Below are positions 7,926 to 14,905 of a DNA stretch of 32,454 nt, in pieces. A program made the translations under genes and the position numbers. The stretch's first letter is position 1; each line of letters opens with the position of its first letter. The notes beneath the pieces are model-generated. The model ran no database searches, was not told the origin of the DNA, and worked only from the letters and a program-made list of their open reading frames with translations. This stretch comes from a virus, in the IMG/VR virus record IMGVR_UViG_3300030002_000074, positions 1 to 32,454 of that record; one strand, given 5' to 3'.

Positions 7926-8068
7926 TACTCGATACTCACTTCAATTTCGGTTCGCATAACGAATGAAGCCAGTTGAATCAACTTTGTGCCAATCCAAAAA
8001 CGAATCTTCATCAACTTTTCGCCACCTTTGATGTTTGCTTTGATGTCAATGATGATTGTGTCTTTCAT
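7925..8068 (-). CDS. Conserved-looking 47-aa small protein
   Basis: The product begins MKDTIIIDIKANIKGG and contains MKIRFWIGTKLIQLASFVM. It has a strong site, AGAAAGGGCAAATATC, directly before ATG 8068. It overlaps the glycosyltransferase stop by four bases and the next ATG by one. A short hydrophobic amphipathic segment (about residues 23-38) could contact a membrane or a partner protein. Function unknown. Confidence 0.65.
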   Translation of the reverse strand: MKDTIIIDIKANIKGGEKLMKIRFWIGTKLIQLASFVMRTEIEVSIE

Positions 8069-8940
8069 GATATTTGCCCTTTCTGGTATGGTTGCAACTG
8101 CCAATTGCCGTCGTCAAGCTTCTTGTATGCTGCAATGGTGCAATTTTCGTTCGGCACAAGCACTTTGCCGTGTTGGTCTGCATGTCCAGCCACTACCGAC
8201 CAATCAATGACGTTGGTGAAGCCTTTTTTGCGAAGTTCGATGCCGTATGTGACATCAACGCTGATACATTCAGCCGACCAATAGAATGTGTGGTCAAGAA
8301 AGTGTTGCATTGGTGTCAGGAAACAATACAAACCGCCGCCATCAATCTTTTCAAATAATGTGGTGCTGTTGTATGGAATCGTTTCAATGGTGGTTGGGTT
8401 GTTGATGTCATCCCATCGCCATGCGCCAATCATGCGGATGCCGTGCCTGCCGACCTGTGCGCCCTCTATGAATCCAACTTTGACGCCTGCTTTGTCTAGT
8501 TCACGATAATCAGCCACAAGCCGTTGCAATGCGCCTGCTTCAATCTGTGTGTCGTCTTCAATCATGAACAACATGTTGCATTGGTCGAATTCTTTGGTTT
8601 TGATGATGGTCTTTTGCAAATCGGTCAACATATCACGGATTCGGTCACGCCTTGTGAACACACGCACTTCTTGCGGTGCGAATCGCTTGGTGTGATGAAT
8701 CTTGTATGGAATAGTCAATTCGTACTTGTTGAATGCGTCAATGACCTGTGATGCGTTGAATTCGTCTGTGTCGATATTGACCAGCAATTGCACATTCAAA
8801 CTGTCACGGTTCAACTTCGCCAACTGCTTTGCCTGCATGTCGATTGACCATCGGCGTGTCAGTGGCAAGACAATCAAAATATCTAGCCGTTGATTATCTG
8901 TTGGAATATCTCTGTGTATAGTGGTTTCAGTGTTTCCCAT
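8065..8940 (-). CDS. Glycosyltransferase, GT-A like
   Basis: The 291-aa protein starts with an RLDILIVLPLTRRW strand near residue 18. It has a DxD-like metal/nucleotide-sugar motif, MLFMIEDDTQIEAG, with acidic residues at 128-130. Later segments KIDGGGLYCFL and FYWSAECISVDVTYGIELRKKGF resemble the acceptor side and the closing acidic motif of GT2-like enzymes. It would transfer a sugar from a nucleotide donor. Start 8940 has AGGAAAGGC upstream despite a 58-base overlap with the preceding gene. Acceptor unknown: host surface glycan, virion protein or teichoic-acid-like polymer. Confidence 0.75.
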   Translation of the reverse strand: MGNTETTIHRDIPTDNQRLDILIVLPLTRRWSIDMQAKQLAKLNRDSLNVQLLVNIDTDEFNASQVIDAFNKYELTIPYKIHHTKRFAPQEVRVFTRRDRIRDMLTDLQKTIIKTKEFDQCNMLFMIEDDTQIEAGALQRLVADYRELDKAGVKVGFIEGAQVGRHGIRMIGAWRWDDINNPTTIETIPYNSTTLFEKIDGGGLYCFLTPMQHFLDHTFYWSAECISVDVTYGIELRKKGFTNVIDWSVVAGHADQHGKVLVPNENCTIAAYKKLDDGNWQLQPYQKGQIS

Positions 8941-9932
8941 TTCAATGCCTTTCCTATTTGTTCAGCTTCTTTGTTCGACCATGCCATGAATTCAGGGTTT
9001 GCAAATTCGCACATCTTCATCGCAAGCCAATTCGGGTCGGTTTCGTGAATATCAATCATTGTGCGTGTCATGAACTCACCTGCTTTGCGTGCGCCGACAA
9101 GCCATTGTTTCGGCAATAGCACGTTGTTTGGTGATACGTCTGGCATCACGACAGGAATTCCAGCCGTCAATGCTTCTTGCACTGGCAAGCACAATCCACC
9201 ATATTTGCGTGGCATGACTAGCACATCACCAGTTTTGTACATGTCGGCATAGTTTTCGATATTATAGATGACTTCCAAATCAATGCTTTTCTGTGCGTTG
9301 ACAATGATGCGGTCTGTTTCGCCGTCGATGCCCTGCGCATAGATTTTGTATTTGAAACGATTGCCACACTTCAATGCTGCTTGAACAAACGTCTTTGTGC
9401 CGTTTCTGTCATGAATTGCTTGCCTACCAGCCACATGAAATATTGTGCGACATTCGCTTATTTCTCTTGACTTGATGTTCGATGCGTCTGTTGGCACTGG
9501 CAAATCAATGACTGGTGCGATATTCAGTGCTTTGACGTCTTCTGTGTGCCATGATGACGGTGCTGCAAGCACGGATGGTGCTTCAATGTCGGTTCGGTTC
9601 AAATAATCAAGAAATTCATAGTTGTATTGCAACACGACTGGCACGCCTTTGCGCTTCGCCTTTTCCATGATGCAATAATTCAATGGCGTTTCGCAAATGA
9701 ACACAATATCAACGTCGTCGGTCAACCATTCCATGTATGAACAATCGGGAATGCCTTTCGCAATCATCACTTCGCCGTCACCGCCATTGAATCGTTCGTG
9801 ATGTGTTTCAACGTGATTCAGTGGCGACAAATCAACCAGCAATGTTTTGTGTGGGTTCATATGGTTGAAAAAGTTTTGCGTCTGAATGCCAAGTCCAGTT
9901 TGCGTTGAATATGCCAACAATCCAATTTTCAT
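8883..9932 (-). CDS. Glycosyltransferase, GT-B fold (GT4-like)
   Basis: The 349-aa protein begins MKIGLLAYSTQTGLGIQTQ, a typical GT-B N-terminal strand-loop. It has the C-terminal donor-site signature DVLVMPRKYGGLCLPVQEALTAGIPVVMPD (around residues 240-270). This corresponds to the E-x7-E region of retaining GT4 enzymes, with Gly-Gly in place of the first Glu and Glu retained in QEAL. That substitution could alter donor choice or mechanism. The second Rossmann domain starts near TIFHVAGRQAIHDRNGTK. It overlaps the Fic gene by four bases. Confidence 0.82.
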   Translation of the reverse strand: MKIGLLAYSTQTGLGIQTQNFFNHMNPHKTLLVDLSPLNHVETHHERFNGGDGEVMIAKGIPDCSYMEWLTDDVDIVFICETPLNYCIMEKAKRKGVPVVLQYNYEFLDYLNRTDIEAPSVLAAPSSWHTEDVKALNIAPVIDLPVPTDASNIKSREISECRTIFHVAGRQAIHDRNGTKTFVQAALKCGNRFKYKIYAQGIDGETDRIIVNAQKSIDLEVIYNIENYADMYKTGDVLVMPRKYGGLCLPVQEALTAGIPVVMPDVSPNNVLLPKQWLVGARKAGEFMTRTMIDIHETDPNWLAMKMCEFANPEFMAWSNKEAEQIGKALKWETLKPLYTEIFQQIING

Positions 9933-10513
9933 GATTCTTCACCGTCGCTTTCTGGTTGGTCAAAAATCCAACCTGCATTTGATAGTTTCACAACACGGTC
10001 ATTTTCAAATAGTCGATAATACGCTTCACGGTCTTTTTGCGTGTCGGCGTTGTACCTGAATGGCTTCACACCACGTTTCTTGCATATGAACCAGTAAATC
10101 ATGCGCCCTGTGCGCCCATTGCCGTCAACGAATGGATGAATGCTTTCAAAGCGGATGTGTGCGACCAATGGCGTCATTTTCGGCACGTCAAGCAACCAAT
10201 TGCGCATCAAGTCTTCAACTAGCGAATAATCTGGTGCGATTCTGCCGCCAACCTGCACGTTTGTGATGTTTCCAGCCATGCCACGATACCAGCCACGTTG
10301 ATTTGGCTGCAAGTTGTCTTGGTGTAGCGTGATAATCTTTTGAACACGCATGATGTCCGTGTGGCGCAATACTGTCAGTTGTTCAAGATACGCCCACGCC
10401 AAAAGCGATTGTTCAATTTCTTCGTCATCGTATATGCCCTCAATGGCATTGCTTGATTTGATATACTTGCGAATATCGAAATCATTGTCACGTCGTTGTT
10501 GTCTGTTCACCAT
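9929..10513 (-). CDS. Fic-domain protein (probable AMP transferase)
   Basis: The 194-aa protein contains the complete Fic motif HPFVDGNGRTGR with catalytic His126. It also has an N-terminal inhibitory-helix signature, SSNAIEGI (residues 20-27), with Glu25 positioned to block ATP as in class II Fic proteins. Members usually transfer AMP to Ser, Thr or Tyr. The target is unknown. I place the start at ATG 10513, which has GAAAGAGGTATTGAA upstream; the open frame continues to 10558 without a site. It lies between a methyltransferase and a glycosyltransferase, with ATGA coupling to the latter. Confidence 0.9.
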   Translation of the reverse strand: MVNRQQRRDNDFDIRKYIKSSNAIEGIYDDEEIEQSLLAWAYLEQLTVLRHTDIMRVQKIITLHQDNLQPNQRGWYRGMAGNITNVQVGGRIAPDYSLVEDLMRNWLLDVPKMTPLVAHIRFESIHPFVDGNGRTGRMIYWFICKKRGVKPFRYNADTQKDREAYYRLFENDRVVKLSNAGWIFDQPESDGEES

Positions 10514-10514
10514 T

Positions 10515-11204
10515 TCAATACCTCTTTCCGAATAACATGCCGCCGTTTGCACCGACATACTTGATTTGATGTGTCTTGCTCAATTTCTCAACTATTGCAC
10601 CAAGGTCGGTGGCGTGTTGGTCATATTCAAGCGTGATGTATCGGCAAAGATTCAACGTGCTTTCTTGTGCGCCAAGAATGACATCACCCTCTAGCCCCTC
10701 AATGTCAACTTTCAGCACGTCGATGAATTCCAAATTGTGTTCTTTGAATAAATCATCAAGTGTGGTGTATTCGACTTGTTGCAAATCTTTGCGGTCACTG
10801 CTTCGTGCATCACCGTCACAAAGCAATCTTGAATCACCGTGTTCATTGGTCATGTATGCGTGTAATGGCTGATATGTATGTTTGCCGACAACTGCACGTT
10901 CATCAACGATGAATTCACAATCTGGCACGTTCTTTTGATTGTCGGCGACGTTTTTGCGCAATAATTCCACGTTGTGTGGTTCAGGTTCAACGGCAATCAC
11001 TTTCTTTGCGCCCAATTTGGCTGCGTATAGCGTGAATGCGCCGATATTCGCACCAATATCAATGACAATGCCTGTATCGGTCAAATCGCCGTCAAAGACT
11101 TCATATACGTTTTCACACCAGATTTCACGCACTACGACGGCATCTGATTGTGAACCATCACGACCATTCAGAATGAATCGTGGGTCATGTGCAAATATTT
11201 TCAT
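10515..11204 (-). CDS. FkbM-family methyltransferase
   Basis: The 229-aa protein has the SAM-binding glycine loop VIDIGANIGAFTLYAAK (residues 47-63). The ribose-binding acidic residue follows in VIAVEPEP (Glu73). The FkbM-family C-terminal signature is DVLKVDIEGLEGDVILGA. FkbM enzymes O-methylate sugars and related acceptors. It is coupled to the upstream glycosyltransferase (four-base overlap) and has AAAGGGGAAATC before its ATG. Capping a glycan by methylation is the likely job in this context. Confidence 0.88.
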   Translation of the reverse strand: MKIFAHDPRFILNGRDGSQSDAVVVREIWCENVYEVFDGDLTDTGIVIDIGANIGAFTLYAAKLGAKKVIAVEPEPHNVELLRKNVADNQKNVPDCEFIVDERAVVGKHTYQPLHAYMTNEHGDSRLLCDGDARSSDRKDLQQVEYTTLDDLFKEHNLEFIDVLKVDIEGLEGDVILGAQESTLNLCRYITLEYDQHATDLGAIVEKLSKTHQIKYVGANGGMLFGKRY

Positions 11205-12148
11205 GATTTCCCCTTTACTGTTTCAATTATTGTTTGCAACCGATTTGTGTATGTGTGGTCACGCTTCGTGCGTTCGTGTCCAGCCATTTGAATTTGCTTG
11301 CGTGCCGTCGAATTTGCCAATGCGGTATCAATGATTTTTTTCAGATGTTCAAAATTTCCGTATTGATAGAACATCACTTCATTGACTTCGCTGAATTGTG
11401 TTTCGATTCCTGTGATGTATGGGTGAACCATGAAGCCGCCACGACCAGTGGTTTCATAGATGCGGTCTGACCAATAATGTGGGTACTTGAAATCAAGACA
11501 AAGCGTATCACCGACAACAACTTTGGCGGTAGCATATAAGTCATTCAATTGCTTGCCACGAATCGCCATGATGCCATCGTTGCCGAAGTGACCGAACCTG
11601 CGACCATATGTCTGTTCAAGCCATGCAATCAACTGTGGTCGGTATTGCCATTCATTGTGGTATCGTCGTGAACCAACAAAAACCACGTCGAAATCAAATC
11701 GTGGGTCGTATTCGCCAATATAGCATTCATCTTCAAACACACCTGCTGGCAAATAGTGACCGATGGTCGATGTGTTTTCGTTCAACCAATCAGCCATCAG
11801 CTTGTCAACGGTGAAGAAATGTTTGACTTTGAAATATGCGCTGTCTTCGTATTCAGTCCAGCGGCGCAATCCCATGTATAAATCAAGATGATATGCAACC
11901 GTCGGAATGTTGGCACGGTCAAGCCTGCGCAATACCTCTTGCATCGTGCGGTTGCCGTTCAAATCCCAACCATGTGTGTGAACCCAAAAGAACATGTCGC
12001 ACTGCATAGCGATGCGGTACACGTCGTCTGTGGTCACTCTTGGTTCTTGCATACGAATGACTTGATGACCAAGTTTTTCAAACGTCTTGGCATAATGTGA
12101 TTCACTGGTGAAGTCAACTTGGAAATTCCCCAAAAATGCAATTTTCAT
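11201..12148 (-). CDS. Glycosyltransferase, CgeB-like (GT-B)
   Basis: The 315-aa protein begins MKIAFLGNFQVDFTSESHYAK. It has an N-terminal half with FFWVHTHGWD and a C-terminal donor-binding signature, SDRIYETTGRGGFMVHPYITGIE (around residues 225-248). This is characteristic of the CgeB/Glyco_trans_1_2 group found in spore-coat and phage clusters. The E in YETTGRGG is the usual donor-contact Glu. It is the first enzyme of the modification operon, right after two small membrane proteins. The start has GAAAGGGTATTCCA upstream. Confidence 0.82.
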   Translation of the reverse strand: MKIAFLGNFQVDFTSESHYAKTFEKLGHQVIRMQEPRVTTDDVYRIAMQCDMFFWVHTHGWDLNGNRTMQEVLRRLDRANIPTVAYHLDLYMGLRRWTEYEDSAYFKVKHFFTVDKLMADWLNENTSTIGHYLPAGVFEDECYIGEYDPRFDFDVVFVGSRRYHNEWQYRPQLIAWLEQTYGRRFGHFGNDGIMAIRGKQLNDLYATAKVVVGDTLCLDFKYPHYWSDRIYETTGRGGFMVHPYITGIETQFSEVNEVMFYQYGNFEHLKKIIDTALANSTARKQIQMAGHERTKRDHTYTNRLQTIIETVKGKS

Positions 12149-12288
12149 TGGAATACCCTTTCAGTCATTTCGATGAACTTGACGAATGTATCAGTCCACA
12201 TGATGAAATACATGTACAACATACCAATGCCGAACGCACTTGCCAATGCTAGTGCCACCGTAATTGCTTTCAAATATCGACGCTTCAT
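12145..12288 (-). CDS. 47-aa small membrane protein
   Basis: The product begins MKRRYLKAITVALALAS and has one hydrophobic segment (about residues 8-30) after a basic N terminus, suggesting a single-pass membrane protein with N-in orientation. It shares ATGA overlaps with both the preceding and following genes, which supports translation. Function unknown. Pairing with the next small membrane protein suggests a small membrane complex or a membrane recruiter for the glycosyltransferases. Confidence 0.65.
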   Translation of the reverse strand: MKRRYLKAITVALALASAFGIGMLYMYFIMWTDTFVKFIEMTERVFQ

Positions 12289-12527
12289 TGCCTGATTCCC
12301 CAAAGTGCAACGCCTGCGATGAATAATGTCAATGCAATCAATACGACTGATGACCAGAATTCTTTGTCTTCAAATATGTCAAAGAATCGTTCGCCTGCGG
12401 TGATTTGTCTGCCATAATACTGTTTGATTTTCAATCTGCCATCTGGCACATCCAGCAATTCAATTGCTGATATTTTGTCATTGAAGAACCGTATGGCTTG
12501 CAATGTCTTTGTTTTTGATTGGCTCAT
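12285..12527 (-). CDS. 80-aa tail-anchored membrane protein
   Basis: The protein has a soluble N-terminal part of about 55 residues (SKTKTLQAIRFFNDKI, YYGRQITAGERFFD) and one C-terminal membrane segment, SSVVLIALTLFIAGVALWG, at about 59-77. It is the first gene after promoter E, with GCGAGGGTATAAATA before ATG. I do not recognise the family. The leader upstream contains the GACGATATG motif followed directly by TAG, a start-stop pair. Confidence 0.75.
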   Translation of the reverse strand: MSQSKTKTLQAIRFFNDKISAIELLDVPDGRLKIKQYYGRQITAGERFFDIFEDKEFWSSVVLIALTLFIAGVALWGIRQ

Positions 12528-12534
12528 TATTTAT

Positions 12535-12557
12535 ACCCTCGCTTTCTACATATCGTC
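12535..12557 (-). promoter_or_regulatory. Leader element complementary to the upstream terminator loop
   Basis: The minus-strand leader reads GACGATATG, seven bases, CGAGGGT. The reverse complement of exactly this pattern, with the same 7-base spacing, lies in the terminator loop at 12618-12640. The element includes the ribosome binding site of the 80-aa gene (CGAGGG) and an ATG-TAG minimal ORF. Pairing between the two RNAs, or within a read-through RNA, would mask the ribosome binding site. Confidence 0.5.
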
Positions 12558-12569
12558 TATGTTGATACT

Positions 12570-12598
12570 ATTCTATACTTTCAAACCATTTATGGCAA
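12570..12598 (-). promoter_or_regulatory. Promoter E (TTGCCA-17-TAGAAT)
   Basis: The minus strand has -35 TTGCCA at 12593-12598, a 17-bp spacer and -10 TAGAAT at 12570-12575, placing the start near 12563. The -10 lies within a variant of the AAAGTAT-AGA-AAAGTAT box found upstream of promoters A-D. It would drive the membrane/glycosyltransferase/Fic operon down to the HAD gene. Confidence 0.7.
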
Positions 12599-12599
12599 C

Positions 12600-12661
12600 A
12601 AAAAAGCCTGTCCGAATGACGATATGCAATTCACGAGGGTGAAAGGTCGGACAGGCATTTT
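12600..12661 (-). terminator. Terminator with a 31-nt regulatory-looking loop
   Basis: A perfect 10-bp stem (GCCTGTCCGA/TCGGACAGGC; 12647-12656 and 12606-12615) is followed on the minus strand by a T run. It ends the early operon 33 bases after the transglycosylase stop. The loop, 12616-12646, is unusually long. It contains the reverse complement of the start-codon motif ATGACGATATGC and of the GAGGGTGAAAGG-type ribosome binding site. Confidence 0.9.
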
Positions 12662-12670
12662 TATCGTCAT
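12616..12670 (-). ncRNA. Candidate pseudoknot/antiterminator or antisense element
   Basis: In the minus-strand RNA the nine bases ATGACGATA (12662-12670), just 5' of the terminator stem, are perfectly complementary to TATCGTCAT in its loop (12616-12624). The two pairings interleave, so they form either a pseudoknot or an alternative fold that could affect termination. The same loop could pair with starts of several early and late genes. This is read from sequence only; function is inferred. Confidence 0.45.
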
Positions 12671-12693
12671 ACGTTCATTTTATCTGTTTATGG

Positions 12694-13257
12694 TTAAGAA
12701 CACCAGATGCCATTGTATTTTGGCACAAGATTCGGTGTACATACTGCATACCATGCTGAAAAGTTTGGTTTCGTTCCACGGCGTGGATGAATGAATTTCT
12801 GATACCCTGCGGCAATATTTGCTTCGGGGTCGAATACTTGCATTCCGTTTAGTTGCATCAATCCATAGTCGTTGGTATCTGAAATCTTATCATGCACACA
12901 ACTTGATTCGTGCAATATCGTCGTCAACGCTGCGTCTGTGGCATCACCAAAGTATTTTTGCACTAATGGTCGCCATGATTCACAGTTGCCATCAATACCA
13001 GCCAAAACGACTGGTGCTGGCGTTGGTGCTGGCGTCACTGGTACTGGTTCAACAACTGGCGTGTCAACCTTTGGTGTTTCAGTCGATGGTTTTGTTTCGA
13101 CCTTTTGCGCACTCAATGCTGAAGCATTCTGAAAAAGAACGCTGTGTGACTTTTCGTCTTTCGTGATTGTTCCACCCTTGAAAATCATTCCGACGGGTAT
13201 TGCGACAACCAGTGCGATGATGAAAATCATGATGCTGTTCTTGTATTGAATATTCAT
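12694..13257 (-). CDS. Membrane-anchored lytic transglycosylase/lysozyme-like protein
   Basis: The 187-aa protein has an N-terminal membrane anchor (about residues 8-27). A Pro/Thr/Val-rich spacer follows (about 55-85, with PAPTPAP), then a C-terminal SLT/lysozyme-like domain with ILHESSCVHDK (catalytic Glu117) and YGLMQLNGMQVFDPEANIAAGYQKF. Four Cys (92, 120, 173, 186) could form disulfides outside the membrane. It would cut cell-wall glycan from the outer face of the membrane. It is separate from the lysis genes, at the end of the recombination operon. That suggests an early wall-remodelling or exclusion role. GAGGGCATCAATTC precedes the ATG. Confidence 0.82.
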   Translation of the reverse strand: MNIQYKNSIMIFIIALVVAIPVGMIFKGGTITKDEKSHSVLFQNASALSAQKVETKPSTETPKVDTPVVEPVPVTPAPTPAPVVLAGIDGNCESWRPLVQKYFGDATDAALTTILHESSCVHDKISDTNDYGLMQLNGMQVFDPEANIAAGYQKFIHPRRGTKPNFSAWYAVCTPNLVPKYNGIWCS

Positions 13258-13439
13258 GAATTGATGCCCTCAACAATCAAATATGATTGCGATGGATGTT
13301 CTTCATTATACACGATAAGCACGGCACTATCGCCAACAATGCCACCATGCGGCACTTGCGAAAGCCATCGTCGCATCTGATAATCTTGCAAATCGGTTTG
13401 TTTTTTCTGTGGTTTGACATCCCGCCATGTCTTTGCCAT
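13254..13439 (-). CDS. 61-aa early protein, unknown
   Basis: A soluble basic protein beginning MAKTWRDVKPQKKQTD, with a beta-like C terminus (SAVLIVYNEEHPSQSYLIVEG). It has a clear site (AGGAAAGGGCGAACCGATA). It is coupled by overlap to the genes on both sides, including the transglycosylase. I do not recognise a family. Confidence 0.65.
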   Translation of the reverse strand: MAKTWRDVKPQKKQTDLQDYQMRRWLSQVPHGGIVGDSAVLIVYNEEHPSQSYLIVEGINS

Positions 13440-13918
13440 TATCGGTTCGCCCTTTCCTGCGCTGCATTTTCAGCCATGCGCATATCAGCCATCTTCTTGA
13501 CTGCCATATATAAATTGTCATATGCGCCGAAGTGGAATTCAGCCATGCGGTATTCTGCTTCAGATTGAATTTCGGCGATTTCGGCGGCTTCAACTTCACG
13601 ACTATTTTGTGCGAATGCTTTGCGGTCTGCTTCGGATGTCAAACCCTCTGAACCTTTCAATGCGTTTGCTTTCATCATAGCGATGGCGAATGCTTTCTTG
13701 GTGTTGCGCTTGGAATCTTTGAAGTCGATGAATTTCAACACGACTTTTTGCGATGCCTGAAACATCACCACTGGCAAGCGTTTCAGCAGTCGTTTCAATT
13801 CTTCGTCACTGTATGCCATTTCGTTGTCAACGTCGATGTCTTGTTCAAGTTGAATTTTCAGCAACTCGACATTCTTTCGTGCGGTTTCCAACTGATTGTC
13901 GATGATTGGTTTTTTCAT
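13439..13918 (-). CDS. Early helical protein of unknown function next to the resolvase-like gene
   Basis: The 159-aa protein is almost entirely helical and charged. Its C-terminal half (ADRKAFAQNSREVEAAEIAEIQSEAEYRMAEF) has heptad-like spacing. It has AAAGGTGAAAAGATA before ATG. I recall similar uncharacterised proteins beside phage recombination genes, but this is a weak memory-based link. Position between the nuclease and small early genes suggests a DNA-metabolism accessory role. Confidence 0.72.
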   Translation of the reverse strand: MKKPIIDNQLETARKNVELLKIQLEQDIDVDNEMAYSDEELKRLLKRLPVVMFQASQKVVLKFIDFKDSKRNTKKAFAIAMMKANALKGSEGLTSEADRKAFAQNSREVEAAEIAEIQSEAEYRMAEFHFGAYDNLYMAVKKMADMRMAENAAQERANR

Positions 13919-14481
13919 TATCTTTTCACCTTTGGTGGTTTATATGTTCGATTATATTTGCAACCCTTTTGCATACAATAGCCATATGAATCAACGATGT
14001 GACCGTTCTTGCAAAATTTCACGGTTGATGTGACTTTCTTTGTGTCGATTGCCTTTTGTGATAGTGCCACGGCTTCGTGTCGCACGATTTCAGCGGCTTT
14101 GGCTGGTTTGACTACTATTGATTCAACTGGCGCACGCAAGTCACTGATTTCGGCTTGCTGGTCGGTAATTTGAATGAATAGATTCAACAAATCTTCAAAG
14201 TTCAATGCTGCATAGTCTTTTTCGTCGATGCGGAATGCAACGACTGCGGTTTCATGAAAGTTCGATGCTGCTTCGGCTTGTTCCATCCAGTCTTTGATGC
14301 GCACGTTTTCGTGGTGCTTGCATTCAATATGAATCGGCAAATCCGTGAATACGTCTGAACGGCGTGCGCCATCTTTGACGTGGCTTGACCTGTTGCGCAT
14401 CGAACCTTTGTCGGCTTTCCTGCGCACTAATTTGGCAATGTGCTGTTCGTACATCTTGCCTTTGTCGTATGCTTCGCCCAT
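13918..14481 (-). CDS. PD-(D/E)XK nuclease, Holliday-junction-resolvase-like, with C-terminal Cys cluster
   Basis: The 187-aa protein has a nuclease core near the N terminus. This comprises GSMRNRSSHVKDGARRSDVF with Asp43, then LPIHIECKHHENV with Glu53 and Lys55, the D-xn-E-x-K pattern of PD-(D/E)XK enzymes. A small Cys/His cluster, CKNGHIVDSYGYCMQKGCKYNR, sits at the C terminus and probably binds zinc. It could resolve branched intermediates made by RecT and the exonuclease; other structure-specific or restriction-like activities are possible. I chose ATG 14481, 10 bases after AAAGG, over a TTG three codons upstream. Confidence 0.72.
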   Translation of the reverse strand: MGEAYDKGKMYEQHIAKLVRRKADKGSMRNRSSHVKDGARRSDVFTDLPIHIECKHHENVRIKDWMEQAEAASNFHETAVVAFRIDEKDYAALNFEDLLNLFIQITDQQAEISDLRAPVESIVVKPAKAAEIVRHEAVALSQKAIDTKKVTSTVKFCKNGHIVDSYGYCMQKGCKYNRTYKPPKVKR

Positions 14482-14482
14482 G

Positions 14483-14614
14483 TCAATCAATCCTTTCAGT
14501 CGCCCATATAGTGAATCGCTTGCCGACGATGCGCATCAATCTGCGTTTCTTCATCAGTCGTGCAAATCTGCGTTCAAGTATGAACAACATTATTCGCCCC
14601 AATATGTCGGTCAT
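14483..14614 (-). CDS. 43-aa basic protein
   Basis: The product begins MTDILGRIMLFILERRFARLMKKRR, rich in Arg/Lys and with an amphipathic helical pattern. It exactly fills the gap between two real genes (3 bases after the upstream stop, one base before the next ATG), and GGGAAATAACAC precedes its ATG. The tight tiling is the main support. It might bind nucleic acid or a membrane surface. Confidence 0.55.
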   Translation of the reverse strand: MTDILGRIMLFILERRFARLMKKRRLMRIVGKRFTIWATERID

Positions 14615-14617
14615 GTG

Positions 14618-14869
14618 TTATTTCCCGACTACTTTTTGAACTGTCTTGTTGAAACTTTCAACCGTACGATGAAATTGCATCACGGCTTTGTCGAATGGTG
14701 TGCCGAATTCATCAGCCCACATGCGATATATAAGCGTGTTGTCAATCAAAGCGTCGTCAAGTTGCTGTTCGATGCGTGCTGATTCCTTGGCGTTTTCAAT
14801 CATTGCAACGATGCCAAATGGCGTGATGTTTTTGATTGCCTTGCGAATCATAAGTTTGTATCGGTACAT
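14618..14869 (-). CDS. 83-aa early protein, unknown
   Basis: A basic then helical protein beginning MYRYKLMIRKAIKN, with a later QLDDALIDNTLIYRMWADEFG segment. I place the start at ATG 14869 because GGGGG lies five bases upstream. A longer version begins four codons earlier without a site. A perfect 9-bp hairpin covers the region just before the ribosome binding site, so translation may depend on the gene upstream. Confidence 0.62.
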   Translation of the reverse strand: MYRYKLMIRKAIKNITPFGIVAMIENAKESARIEQQLDDALIDNTLIYRMWADEFGTPFDKAVMQFHRTVESFNKTVQKVVGK

Positions 14870-14881
14870 ATTGACCCCCAT

Positions 14882-14905
14882 GATTGCCGCTATTTTGCGG
14901 CAATC
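14882..14905 (-). promoter_or_regulatory. Intercistronic hairpin over a stop codon
   Basis: GATTGCCGC and GCGGCAATC pair perfectly (9 bp) around a six-base loop that holds the stop codon of the upstream gene. No T run follows, so it is not a terminator. It sits directly before the GGGGG ribosome binding site of the next gene. Likely roles are mRNA stability or translation coupling. Confidence 0.6.

Noticed and set aside
12519-12794. A plus-strand frame crossing the terminator at 12.6 kb, with the GACGATATG motif in front of an internal ATG
   Set aside because: No plus-strand promoter is seen, the frame runs over two regulatory elements and the start of another gene, and its protein is low-complexity and hydrophobic without domain features. 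The motif is better explained as RNA complementarity.
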